This document shows, piece by piece, positions 1 through 10,108 of a stretch of DNA of 64,000 bases. Where the stretch lies: the NCBI GenBank assembly GCA_029532625.1, contig JARFXM010000001.1:1054001-1118000 (forward strand), read 5' to 3'. The stretch's first letter is position 1. Each line of letters opens with the position of its first letter. The stretch comes from Lomentospora prolificans. Taxonomy: Eukaryota > Ascomycota > Sordariomycetes > Microascales > Microascaceae. The position numbers were made by a program, and so were the translations under genes. Below the pieces are notes generated by a model, which worked only from the letters and a program-made list of their open reading frames with translations, made no database searches and had not been told where the DNA came from.

Positions 1-557
1 TGAATTGATGGGTCGTTTCCGGGTCTGTGCTGGCCTGGCCTGGCTGGCTGTTTGGCCAGCCAGCGTACCCAAGGAAATTGATCAAGCATTTAATAATATT
101 AGTTGGCGAGAAACGCCTGGCTGGGAGGCTCCCTAGTGCACCTATGTACAATCGGTCCAAAAACGCCACCCTCAGAAACCCGCCTCTACAAATGTCAACT
201 GGTGTTTCTGTCAACGAACAGCCAGCCTGGCCAGCCTATGGTACCTGTAGTGCTGCTTGCTTTCACCCCAGGCACATCAATCAGAATCATCATTGCTGGC
301 TGAGTTTCCACCCGGCTTTTCCCAGCAGGTTTCTGAAAGGGCGAGGTGAGGAGTCGAACACGTCAATGATTTGATTTGATTGCCTATTTTTATCTGATTC
401 ATTCATCAATCCATCGATTACTGCTGGCTGCCGTAATTTGACACCTCTTGCAGCACTACACTGCCTGGCATCCCCGGTACCTTTGTCCTGACGGCACGAG
501 CTGCCACGATCTGACCATCAAGGTGCCTTTTTGTCTACGGATACTCTCGCCCTATCC
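1..557. other. Upstream intergenic sequence without a gene
   Basis: No coding region is supported here. The two longest open frames (27-374 and 103-303) overlap each other and show no motif or codon pattern I recognise. The start of the window has short GC-rich inverted repeats around 38-63, built from tggctgg and its complement with a short loop, and a similar ccagcctggccagcc motif near 220. The stretch most likely holds the promoter and 5' untranslated region of the mannosidase gene that follows. Confidence 0.4.
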
Positions 558-590
558 ATGCGACATTACCACAGCTTCGCGCTATCGAAC

Positions 591-2524
591 ATGGCGACAT
601 TCTGCCGCGCCATTCTTTTGACTACCGCTCTATTTACGGGTGCTGCCCTTGGGGTTGATACTCACGGCTCAGGAGGCACAGTCGATGAGGGGGCGTGTCC
701 TGACTACTCATCGTACTCAAAATATCCTCAGTAAGCTACCCCGGTTTCCCGATTTTGTGACGCTTGTCCTGTAGGAGGAGCACACCTCCGGGAAATATAA
801 GTCCAAGCCGCCAACAACCTACGTTTTAGTCCACCCTTTAGTGAGGGTACATATCGCCTGCCGTTCCAGCGTCCCGCCGAACAATGCCGGACATTTAGTT
901 CGCGGGCCATCGAAAAGGTCATTGAAGACATCACTTCACGGATGAAGGATCCTGATCTAGCGCGTCTCTTTGAGAACACCTTTCCTTCAACAACGGATAC
1001 TACTATCAAATTCCACACAGATGGCAAGTCCCTCCGGTTCATGGATACAAACCCTGGTTCATTCATCGATGAAGGCAAGTGGGAAGGGCCTCAGACTTTT
1101 GTCATCACCGGTGATATCAACGCAGAATGGCTTCGCGACTCGACAAACCAGCTGTCGCCGTATCAATTCCTGGCTAAATCGGATCCTAATCTCCATACCT
1201 TGCTCGTCGGCGCCATCAACACCCAGTCTGAGTACGTCATTGAATCGCCGTATTGTAATGCCTTCCAACCCCCCCCCCACTGAGTAATTTAGCTCCATCC
1301 TCAAACGGCCAGGATGATACTGTTCATCCAATGTATGAGCCCAATTTCGTCTTTGAATGCAAATACGAATTGGACTCATTGGCGCATTTCCTCGCACTCG
1401 CCAATAGCTTTTATGAGCACACGGGCTCAACCGAGTTCGTTAATCCGAGATGGCTTACCGCCCTAGAAAGATTGCTTGAAGTCCTTGAGCAGCAGTCTCA
1501 GCCGACCTTTGATCCTCTCACCGGTCGCCATTTGAGGAATGAATACACCTTCCAACGCCGAACTGACCTCGGTACCGAGACGCTAAACTTGAAAGGAATT
1601 GGCAATCCCCTCAACAATGGCACTGGACTGGTTAGATCGGCTTTCCGGCCAAGTGATGACGCTACCATCCTGGGTTTCTTCGTTCCCGCGAACGCTATGA
1701 TGGCCGTTGAACTACGAAAAACTGGCGAGATATTAAAGGCGGTGGACAAACCTGACTTGGCGGGATCTTTGATGCAGCTGAGCCAGAGAATTTCCAAAGG
1801 GATCTGGGATCATGCTGTCGTAGATCATGCCAAGTACGGCAAGGTATTCGCGTTCGAGGTTGATGGGTATGGTTCACATATCCTCATGGATGACGCGAAC
1901 TACCCATCCCTACTCGCTCTGCCGTTGATGGGCTTCTTGGAGAGAGACAATCCGGTGTATCAAAACACTCGGAACATGTTGCTTTCCCTAAACTCTAATC
2001 CGTATTACCTGACGGGTCGTGACTTCCATGGTATTGGAGGTAAGACTACCGCATAGGATCTTCTCGGCTCGAGAGGACGTGATGACTGAGCTTGTTTGTT
2101 TCCTAGGTCCGCACATCGGCGTCAACAACGCCTGGCCCATGAGTTTATTGATCCAGGCGCAGACATCTGATGATGACAACGAAATCGAAGAGTGTCTTCA
2201 ACTCGTACTTAAATCAGCGCGCCTAGGCTTAATGCATGAGAGCGTCGACGTGAATCATATCTCCTCTTATACCAGTAAGTAAACCTCTCGTCTCCTTGTC
2301 ACACCGACAAGGCAACTGTCCTTTCTAACTTTGTTGTCCGCCTAAAAAAGGGAGCTGGTTTGCCTGTAAGTTCGATTCTACCCCGATGACGACGGAAGAG
2401 AGGGGACTGACCAACTCTAGGGTGCAATGGTGTGTTTGCGGAGACAATACTTGACCTCGCTAAGAGGAAACCTCATCTCATTTTTACCGATAGCACTCCT
2501 TACGCCGGCCCACAGATTATCTGA
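591..2524 (+). CDS. Secreted GH125-type exo-alpha-1,6-mannosidase (Mug157/DUF1237 family), frame broken in a poly-C run
   Basis: Family GH125 enzymes release terminal alpha-1,6-linked mannose; fungal members (Mug157-like) are secretory or cell-wall glycoprotein trimming candidates. The ATG at 591 gives a classic signal peptide (MATFCRAILLTTALFTGAALG); an in-frame ATG at 558 adds 11 residues. Deduced exons: 591-730, 830-2039 (containing the break), 2107-2274, 2351-2365 and 2421-2524. Joining 730 to 830 restores the expected CPDYSSYSKYPHPPF. Recognisable family blocks are ITGDINAEWLRDS near 1110-1143, YGKVFAFEVDGYGSHILMDD near 1835-1893, and HESVDVNHIS plus SWFAWCNGVF near the C-terminus. The reading frame shifts at ten consecutive C (1269-1278). 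Eight or eleven C would join AFQPPP to SSNGQDD in frame. The cause may be a sequencing or assembly error, or a real inactivating slip. Intron phases agree everywhere else. The next gene is convergent. Confidence 0.85.
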
Positions 2525-2807
2525 AGCGAGATCTAAATATGTACGCTTCGTCAGGTCGGACTATTATTAGCATCTCATCCCTCTCGACTCAGCAGATCGT
2601 CTTAGCGTACGGGAAATTGTACAATAGCAACACGGAGATGGTTCATTGATAGGCACACCGTCACTTGGCATTAACATTAAGACTCTTGAGCTCTATTTAA
2701 TCCTGGCGTCGCCACGTCTTTGCTTCTTACCCGTGAACTGATTATGGCAAATTTAGTGGCTGTGTTCAGCGTTTGCTGGCTAGTCGACTTCCTGCGCAGC
2801 ATGCCAA

Positions 2808-5123
2808 TCAATCAAATGCGTCTTGCGCTGGTCCGTCCCCCGACGCATTTCCGTCTAGATTTTCTCTGAGAGGAGCCGTCTCAAGATTAGCCCCAGCTAC
2901 TACCGAGGTAAGAGTAGCCGCCCTTTGGCGGCGAATGGGAGCATCCAGGGCCTCGCTCTCTTCATCAACGACTGGGATTGGAGAGTCCGGGTCATGCCCC
3001 GCACTAGTACGGTCTCCGGATCGTAAGTGTTGCGTCACGAGCTCTTCGACATCGGTCATGTAGTCGCTAGCGGAGGAGAAGCATCGGATCTGGCCTTCCG
3101 GGGATTGACCAAAGTATACACTATGGGCTTGATCGAGGCATTTGCGCGCCTGAATGTACTTGCCCTGCGCTACCCATGCTTCTGCACCCAGAATATTCCA
3201 GAGTGCCGCTTTTCGCCGACGAAGACCCCATGTGTGGCGAGATACACCCTTTTTGGAAAAATAGCAGGCCGCAACCCTTTCCTTGAGGAGTCCATCCGCT
3301 ACACGACCTGGTATTCTTGAGTCTATCAGCTTGATGGCCCACCTTGCGGCGTCGTCGACACTACTCCCACCGCGAAGTTTGAGGAGCTCTAGACATAGGG
3401 TTATGCATCGTAAGGCACCCCAAGGGTCACTGCATCTCGCGTGGTAGGAGTAAAATGCCGCATCTAACATTTGATCTAGCGCCTCCGCTCGCGACTTGGA
3501 CACTAGGTGTTTTGGCGTGAGCAAGAGACTTACTGCAGCCATTTCACTCGCCGAAGCATGGTACTTCCATGCTTTAGCTTCATGAAAATCGCCTCTCACA
3601 AGGTCGTAGGTGGAGTGTGCAAGCCTATAATCCCTCAACATGAATGCAAAATCAGCGAGCTTTCGCATGGTCGCTTCGGGAGTTTCTGGTCGATAGAAAC
3701 CGAGGGCCTCAAATCCATTCGAGGGGCTCGAGCTGCCAGAGCTCGAGGAACGGGAGCTGGAGCTAAACCCTGCCCACTTCTTGGAAAAAGTGACTAGCCG
3801 GCCAGTAATTCCTCTCCGGCGAGATGCAACGTTTTCATTCCAGAGCGCCACATGTCGTTCCATGGTAGGAATGAGAGACTGTGTGACCATCTCACGGACA
3901 AAAGACCTAATGGCCATTATGTCTGATTCGAATATGTAACCTGGCGCGCTAACAAGGTCATCTTCCCCTTCACCTTGCCGAATCATCTCGAGTTCTTCCG
4001 CAGCGGTTAGCCACGAGGTTGGCGGTACAGGTGCGCAGTCATCGTCTGTTTCGGCACACTGGCTACTCCGCAACCTCAGAAGGTGACAATGAAGACCCAA
4101 GTGACGCTTCATCTGTTCGAATAGTGATAATGACCTTGTGATATCGTCATTCTCCTCATCATGTATGAGCACATAGTAGCGCAGGTATTCACCATCAGCC
4201 CACGCGGGCAGCTTCCGGTCACCCTGGGAGGTTTCGGTATACAGCCGCCTTAACTCCTCAATTGGTGTCTTATTTCTTGAACTTATAGCGATAACGCACG
4301 CCACGGGATGCGCGAATGTAGTATACGGCTCTAGAGGTAGTCCAGCGAGGAGGCGGCGAAGGTAAAGCGTGTAATATGGAGAGCTCATATCGGGAAGGGA
4401 CGCTGCTTCAGGCGGGGTATCGGCCTGCCGTGTGGCAGCTAAGGATTCCTCGGCGTATTGTAGATGACGATCAACCACAGATTCGGCATCGCGAAGTCTC
4501 GTTTTTGACATTTCCAATTCCTCCGTTGGACTATTAGTAGAGGTTGGAGTGAGTCTTGGGGTAATAATTGGCTCGGTATTTGTCGAAACCCCCCCGGAGC
4601 GAACAAAACGTATGGCAAAATTCTCCCACGATTGGCTAGAGCCGTGACTATCTCTTATGGTGACCTTTCCGTGGATACGCTCCCCGAATGGCCGTAAAAG
4701 CTGCCAAAGGCCGTCTTTAAACCCCTTCTCCTGGACTAGCTCATTGGAATCTTCTGAAGCGACAACTGTCACATGAGGTACAAAGGACTGTAGTATTGTA
4801 CCCAGGGGCTCATTCGCCCTAGAAGAGACGCCATCACCAGATGCTGCCGGGGCGCCTAGTTCGGACACAAACGCTGGTGCCGCTCCAGATGGTGACCGTC
4901 TAGTAGCTGGTGACATCGGCCGCGATCCAGGTGGCGTCAGGGTGGACGCAAATAATGACGTTGGGCGTCGACTGGTCTTTGTAGACAGTCCGGTGGTGGT
5001 ATCCGGAGTCACCGAGTCACTCATACTTGATATCGTTTGCCTTGCATTCGGTGGCCTTGCGGCGGATGCGGCCGGGGGTAAGGACTGAATCGACCGGACT
5101 GCGGTCTCATGATCGGGCGTCAT
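2808..5123 (-). CDS. trs85: TRS85-like subunit of the TRAPP III complex
   Basis: A single uninterrupted frame of 771 codons starting at the ATG at 5123. TRS85 (TRAPPC8 in animals) is the subunit that specifies TRAPP III, the guanine nucleotide exchange complex for Ypt1/Rab1 in ER-to-Golgi traffic and autophagosome formation. The first ~110 residues are Ser/Pro/Thr-rich and probably disordered. The conserved N-terminal block follows, with SFVPHVTVVAS, the GFKDGLWQLLRPFGERI motif, and GKVTIRDSHGSSQSW. Further down are the typical helical stretches around FLRDYRLAHSTYDLVRGDF and MAAVSLLLTP, and a central Ser-rich spacer near residues 455-475. Length fits filamentous fungal orthologues. The start lies 612 bp from the divergent BUD13 start; the 3' end converges on the mannosidase gene. 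The assignment rests on remembered family motifs and is fairly secure. Confidence 0.85.
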   Translation of the reverse strand: MTPDHETAVRSIQSLPPAASAARPPNARQTISSMSDSVTPDTTTGLSTKTSRRPTSLFASTLTPPGSRPMSPATRRSPSGAAPAFVSELGAPAASGDGVSSRANEPLGTILQSFVPHVTVVASEDSNELVQEKGFKDGLWQLLRPFGERIHGKVTIRDSHGSSQSWENFAIRFVRSGGVSTNTEPIITPRLTPTSTNSPTEELEMSKTRLRDAESVVDRHLQYAEESLAATRQADTPPEAASLPDMSSPYYTLYLRRLLAGLPLEPYTTFAHPVACVIAISSRNKTPIEELRRLYTETSQGDRKLPAWADGEYLRYYVLIHDEENDDITRSLSLFEQMKRHLGLHCHLLRLRSSQCAETDDDCAPVPPTSWLTAAEELEMIRQGEGEDDLVSAPGYIFESDIMAIRSFVREMVTQSLIPTMERHVALWNENVASRRRGITGRLVTFSKKWAGFSSSSRSSSSGSSSPSNGFEALGFYRPETPEATMRKLADFAFMLRDYRLAHSTYDLVRGDFHEAKAWKYHASASEMAAVSLLLTPKHLVSKSRAEALDQMLDAAFYSYHARCSDPWGALRCITLCLELLKLRGGSSVDDAARWAIKLIDSRIPGRVADGLLKERVAACYFSKKGVSRHTWGLRRRKAALWNILGAEAWVAQGKYIQARKCLDQAHSVYFGQSPEGQIRCFSSASDYMTDVEELVTQHLRSGDRTSAGHDPDSPIPVVDEESEALDAPIRRQRAATLTSVVAGANLETAPLRENLDGNASGDGPAQDAFD

Positions 5124-5735
5124 GAATGAAGACTGCGTAGCGAGAGAAAGCTGACTGATGTTTGGTCGCGGACCTAGAGATTAGAATAATGATTGCCGAA
5201 GACGTTCATCGTCCTAACCTTGCCACAGGAGAACGCGGCTTACGTTGCTTGCTGAGCTACACTCAATGAGCTTCGAATGGAAATCGCGAAGAGAGAAAGC
5301 GCTGATGCAAAGAAAAAATGAGTATGGTAAAGCGAACGCAGACAATGGTACGAGCAACAACCGATTAAAGGATAATTGGAGGGAGATGCGATCATTGAGA
5401 GGCCAAGCCCATTACTCCCAAGACCAGTGTACAGTGTAATATTGGGGATGAGGCTTGCCTCGTGCACAATACGGAAGTCGAGGATATTCAAGACAATCAT
5501 CTTGGGAGGGGGCCCATTACGGAGTAAAATGGTGAGCTATCAAAAACACATATCTGTTTATATGCATATCTCATCAAGGATACTTTATTACATAATATGA
5601 GGCGGCATTATCAATTCTTCGTACTGATGAGATGGAGCGCCTTCATCTATCCCCTTATTTTCTGTCGCGCTTCTAAACCCAAATTACCATCCATTTTGGT
5701 CCACAGTGCACCTGTGAGCGCTATATTCTCCCAGG
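5124..5735. other. Divergent intergenic region between TRS85 and BUD13
   Basis: About 610 bp separate the two divergent starts, so this should hold both promoters and 5' untranslated regions. Short overlapping open frames (5240-5500 minus, 5376-5600 plus and 5597-5860 plus) look like chance frames. A small upstream intron in either leader cannot be excluded. I see no tRNA, repeat or clear TATA element that decides a start. Confidence 0.4.
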
Positions 5736-6716
5736 ATGCCGCCGACTCAGGATTCCTACATCGCCGCGCACTATCTAGTCGCCGATCCCAAGCCAACCAA
5801 GAAGAGAAAACGGAAAGCAGCTCCCAAGGACGCCGGACTTGTAATCGCCGAAGAGGATGAGTTCGGCTGGGCAGCTCACGATAGTCGATCGCATGTGAGT
5901 GACGATAATGACGACCCGGTCGTCGTTGCCGGGACATCCTCCGAATTTCGAAAAACCAAAACCTCGAACTGGAAGCCGCTTGACCCTGAGAAGAAGGCGC
6001 CGCGCATGGGTGATGCGACAGCCGCCGATGCGATTATCGCCTCCGCGGCTGCCGAACAACGCGCCGCCAACCTAGAAGCTGATGAGATGCCCGCACTTGC
6101 AGAGGATTCATATATCCCCAAAATGAGCGATGGAACTCATGCCGGTCTTCAAAGTGCCGCCTCTGTGGCAGCTCAACTAGAAACAAGGCACCGGCAGGAA
6201 CGTGAGGATTTCATCCGGTCACAAAAGAATGGAGAGGAAGAGACTGCCTATCGCGATGCTGCCGGAAACCGCATCGATATATCTATGAGACGTGCGCAAG
6301 CTAGAAAAGCTGCCCTAGAGGCCGAGGCGAAAGAGCGCCGCATGAGAGATACTTTGAAGGGGGAGATCCAGAAAGAGGAGACCCGAAGAAATCGGGAGAT
6401 GGTGCAAGATGCAAAGTTTATGCCACTGGCTAGGACCGCCGATGATACAGAAATGAATCGTGAATTAAGGGAACGGGAGAGGTGGAATGATCCTATGATG
6501 CGGTTTTTAGGAAACACACAACGTCAGGCGTCCGTGAAGAAGACTAACCGCCCCACATACGACGGACCATCATTGCCGAATCGCTATGGCATTCGACCAG
6601 GATATAGATGGGATGGTGTAGACAGGAGCAACGGGTTTGAAGCGGAGCGATTTAAATCACTCAACAAGCGTAATATGAACAAGGAACTAGAGTATTCATG
6701 GCAAATAGATGTATAA
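5736..6716 (+). CDS. bud13: Pre-mRNA-splicing factor BUD13/CWC26
   Basis: An intron-less frame of 326 codons from the ATG at 5736. BUD13 (CWC26) is part of the RES (retention and splicing) complex with Snu17 and Pml1. It binds the activated spliceosome and promotes splicing and nuclear retention of unspliced RNA. The N-terminus has a short conserved start (DSYIAAHYLVAD) followed by a Lys/Arg-rich nuclear-localisation-like run (KPTKKRKRKAAPK). The middle is charged and probably helical (ARKAALEAEAKERRMRDTL). The C-terminal family signature is clear: NRYGIRPGYRWDGVDRSNGF, then EAERFKSLNKRNMNKELEYS. The length is typical of fungal orthologues. The stop is only 122 bp from the convergent TFIIF alpha stop. 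Confidence 0.93.
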   Translation: MPPTQDSYIAAHYLVADPKPTKKRKRKAAPKDAGLVIAEEDEFGWAAHDSRSHVSDDNDDPVVVAGTSSEFRKTKTSNWKPLDPEKKAPRMGDATAADAIIASAAAEQRAANLEADEMPALAEDSYIPKMSDGTHAGLQSAASVAAQLETRHRQEREDFIRSQKNGEEETAYRDAAGNRIDISMRRAQARKAALEAEAKERRMRDTLKGEIQKEETRRNREMVQDAKFMPLARTADDTEMNRELRERERWNDPMMRFLGNTQRQASVKKTNRPTYDGPSLPNRYGIRPGYRWDGVDRSNGFEAERFKSLNKRNMNKELEYSWQIDV

Positions 6717-6838
6717 ATTTCAGCCTTAGGTTCGATCAGTTCCATTCCATGCCTGCCGTGCTCTTCTACGGTAAGGCAGTCTAATAAGAACGGGCCATCC
6801 CGCTCCGATGGACAGACGAGAGAATTACACTACGGCGC

Positions 6839-9112
6839 TCAGCTCTTCCGACGTAACAATTTATCGGGGCCATAGTGACAATTTTCCCTAACCAACCTAA
6901 TCCATTCCGACTTCGCCATTCTACCTCCATCTACGTTATCACCCACGCGTCCCTCGAAAAGTTTCAAGAAATTAGCGATGGTGATGCCATCAGGGAGTTG
7001 AGGCAACGCCTGTACAATTTCCCATGCCTCAATAGCAGGCTTAGGAGACCCAGAGCGCGCGCCCTGGCTTTCCTTTGTTGGTGATACCGATGGTGAACCT
7101 AGGGGGTGGTGTTAAACAAGCGGAGATCCTCGGAAACAAAATCCGGAGAAGATAAAAAAGATAGACGCTTCCACTTAAGCTTGTACGTACCTGCTGTCGG
7201 TGTTGGAAGAGGACTAGCAGCCCGCGAGCCAGTCGGTGTTCCTCTGGCACTAGTGCCCACAAGCTTAATCTTCTTCTTTCTTGGCTGCGTGTCGGACATT
7301 TCTCCCGCCGTAGCCTCCCCGTCGCTAGCGGAACCTCCAACCATCTTCCTTCTTTGGCCAACTTGGGTCGTAACTGACTGCCCATGAGGTAATGGGGTTG
7401 TCGAGCGACTGTGTCCCGTGATTGAATCGGGCTTCGTCTTTGCCTTCTTTCGCAGAGTAGACTCATTCCCGCTAGATTCGGAGAGATGCGGTGAACCGGG
7501 CCTCTTCAACCCCTTTGATTTCTTGGTGATATCGGCTTGTCGTTTCCCGGAAGGTGTCGTTGAGCCTTTAGAACCAGCGCTAGACGCCGCTTTTTCTTTT
7601 TCGCTTTTAGACTTGTCTTCATCTTCCGGCTTGACCTGGGACTCATCCTCCTCCTCCTCTTCTTCCTCCTCACTCTATTAAAGCTGTTAGCTATTCCGGG
7701 CCGTAAAACTCGTCGGTACGGGGGACAAATGCATGTCCTAGGCGACTACTCACCGAGGAATCCGCAAAAGGGTCTGCGGATGATGCAGAGTCGTCAGATT
7801 CAATATCGTTAACATTCTCCCGCTTGATTAATGTCTTCTTGAGCTTTTTCGTGGCTTTTCGCCGCTCCAATTCCCGCCGCAATTCGTTCTCCTCCTGAGC
7901 GTCAACTTCGTTCTCGTCCCCATCTCCGAAAAGATTCGCACCCAACTGGTTTTGCCGGATACGAGCGTTAGATATCTTCATATCCTCATCATCATTTTCG
8001 AATCCAGGGTTCTCATCATCGTCATCAAATTCGTCCCCCTCCATATCAACCTCGTCATAGCCCCTGACTTCGTTGGCTGAAGGAGCAGCGCGCGCGGACA
8101 GACGCTTTCCATGGTTCCTGAATTCATCCTTCATCTTTCTTTCCTCCTCCCTCTTCTCAAGTGCTTGCATCATCCAGCGGCCAGGCTGGGCAGTCTTCTT
8201 CATGAAATCCTCTACTTTGTCCTCTGGGATGCGTTCAAATGCTGGCTTTGCGGTGAACTTGTACCATTTTTCGAGGGGCACCATGCGGAAACGAGCACCG
8301 TCAATAACGAACGCGACATTAGTTTCAGATAAAGCTGCGACGTAATTCCCAACCCAGACATTTCGCCCGTCAACATCCTCTAGATGCCATGGTAAAGCCT
8401 CCTCGTAGCGGAGATCTGCCTCTTTCCGACCTTGCTCCGTTCTCGGCATTCGGTTGAAGCTGATTTTCTCTTCCTTGGGCTTTTTTTGCTTCTTCGAATT
8501 CATGTCCTTGACAGAAGGTGCAATTTTAGCTTGGTCAATTGCCCGCTGCGCTTCCCGTTCGGCCTTAATCTGTTGCAGCCTCTCGATTTCTTTATCATCT
8601 ACGGCTTTGGGCTCAGGCGTAGCTTCTTTTGTAGAAGCAACTCGACCGGCAGGGGGTTGTCTCGGGTCCCGTCGGTGCAAAGTCACAGGTCTTGTGAACA
8701 CATTCTGGTCGGTTGGGTCAACGGGCTTATCATCATCATTCGCCCTTGATCGAGAAAGGCGCATGACATGGTGGCGGATACCTTCCCGAAGAGCCTTGGC
8801 AGTGGTGACAATTGGAAAGTCTCTATAATCCTTGGGGGGGGGTTCGGACCAGCCCCCATATTGCTTTCGTAAGCTCTCCAAGGTGGCCATTGATTTGGCT
8901 TCGCCTAGGGGGTTAAGACCTAGCGGTGGTCCTTCGGTAGGTCTAGGGGGACCTAGAGGCCGTGCTGTCGGATTTCTCTTCCGGCGAACTAAAGGGTCGG
9001 CGGGCCTTCTTTTTGCTGGGCGATTGAACGGTCGGGCATTCGCATTGAGATTGTGAGGTTGCGGGCCATCTTTCTGTTGGCCATTCGGTGGCCCTGACGT
9101 CGGAGGGCTCAT
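6839..9112 (-). CDS. tfg1: Transcription initiation factor IIF subunit alpha (RAP74/Tfg1)
   Basis: The large TFIIF subunit, which binds RNA polymerase II with the beta subunit and acts in initiation, start-site selection and early elongation. Three exons were deduced on the minus strand: 9112-7754, 7674-7191 and 7098-6839. Introns have GTGAGT and GTACGT donors, phases close exactly, and the product is 700 residues. The N-terminal dimerisation region includes FPIVTTAKALREGIRHHVM near residue 100 and the block MPRTEQGRKEADLRYEEALP followed by PWHLEDVDGRNVWVGNYV. Acidic runs around residues 360-380 and a run of eight Glu right after intron 1 are typical of the linker. The last exon encodes the winged helix (EIVQALPQLPDGITIANFLK, then CHYGPDKLLRRKS). 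Reading straight through intron 1 would stop after GPE and lose the winged helix, so the spliced model is needed. Confidence 0.93.
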
Positions 9113-10108
9113 GGCGTAGTGACGTGAAATATGAGGTCAAACGCTGGTGAAGGATGTAGGGCTTCGCGACTTGAAAGGTTCGCGCGATGGGCGAAGATAG
9201 GTCGCTAGATCAAATCGCTCATGCCTTGTAGCCGGGTGCTTGTCACAAACACGAGAATACAAGTAAGGCAAGGTGGTGTCGAAGAGGTAAACAGTGGCGC
9301 GGCGGGTAGACGGGGAAAAGAACAATAACTTGTTCTTGCGTGGTGTATGGTAGCTGAGAAGAGCCCAAGGCGGATAGGCGCCTTTGATAAGTAGGAAAGT
9401 ATCGTCCGACTAATGATGTGCAGATACAGAGTGAGACGACAGAAACTATTTGTTGAAACTTAGTGAGGGTGAAGTCATCAGAGTCGGGATAATAATGAGG
9501 AAGCCAATACTTCGTAAACTGGAGAACATCTATGGAGGTTTATGTAAGCAACGACAGGACCTGGCCCAGCCGTTCGATGCATTGGCGTCACTGCTGGCCA
9601 AAGCTTTTGGCCTGCATTGGACACAGCATGGTATCCACTTGTACGAAGGTAGTAATACACACAAATTCACCGAAGCTGGATCAAACGTCAATCCAACCTA
9701 TTCAAACAGAAGGTAATATCCGCAAGACCTCACAGCTCCGCATTTAATCTCCCTCGTTTCCCCGAGTCGCAGCGGAGGATATCTCGCCTATCCGATCACT
9801 ACGAGCGCCTATAAAACATCATTCCCACGTACTAGCCAGATCCTCATTATAACCGCCGAAGACCACCCCACCCCAGCGCAGCGAGCTCGAAACAGTTGGT
9901 CTTAGATGTGGCATGGGATGGAACTGGTGCACCATGGTCTGAGAAAGCCCGGCCTAAATATAGTCACTTGCCGCGTATGAAAACCTGGACTACAGAGAGC
10001 CAATAAACCTCCTACTCCGCCTATTTTGTATGACCCCCGCGACACAATCCAAGAGCTATCGTCAACACGGGGCTTTTACCTACTAACCCCACCTGCGTAA
10101 AAGATACC
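9113..10108. other. Divergent intergenic region, TFIIF alpha / nucleotidyltransferase
   Basis: About 1 kb between two divergent starts. Short open frames at 9137-9325 minus, 9450-9716 plus and 9532-9747 plus lack any family motif. The segment just upstream of 10109 is rich in short pyrimidine and CCCC blocks, as in many fungal leaders. No RNA gene, repeat or mobile element is visible. Confidence 0.35.

Noticed and set aside
27..374. Open frame of 115 codons at the window start
   Set aside because: No recognisable motif, overlaps another frame, low-complexity GC repeats; likely chance.
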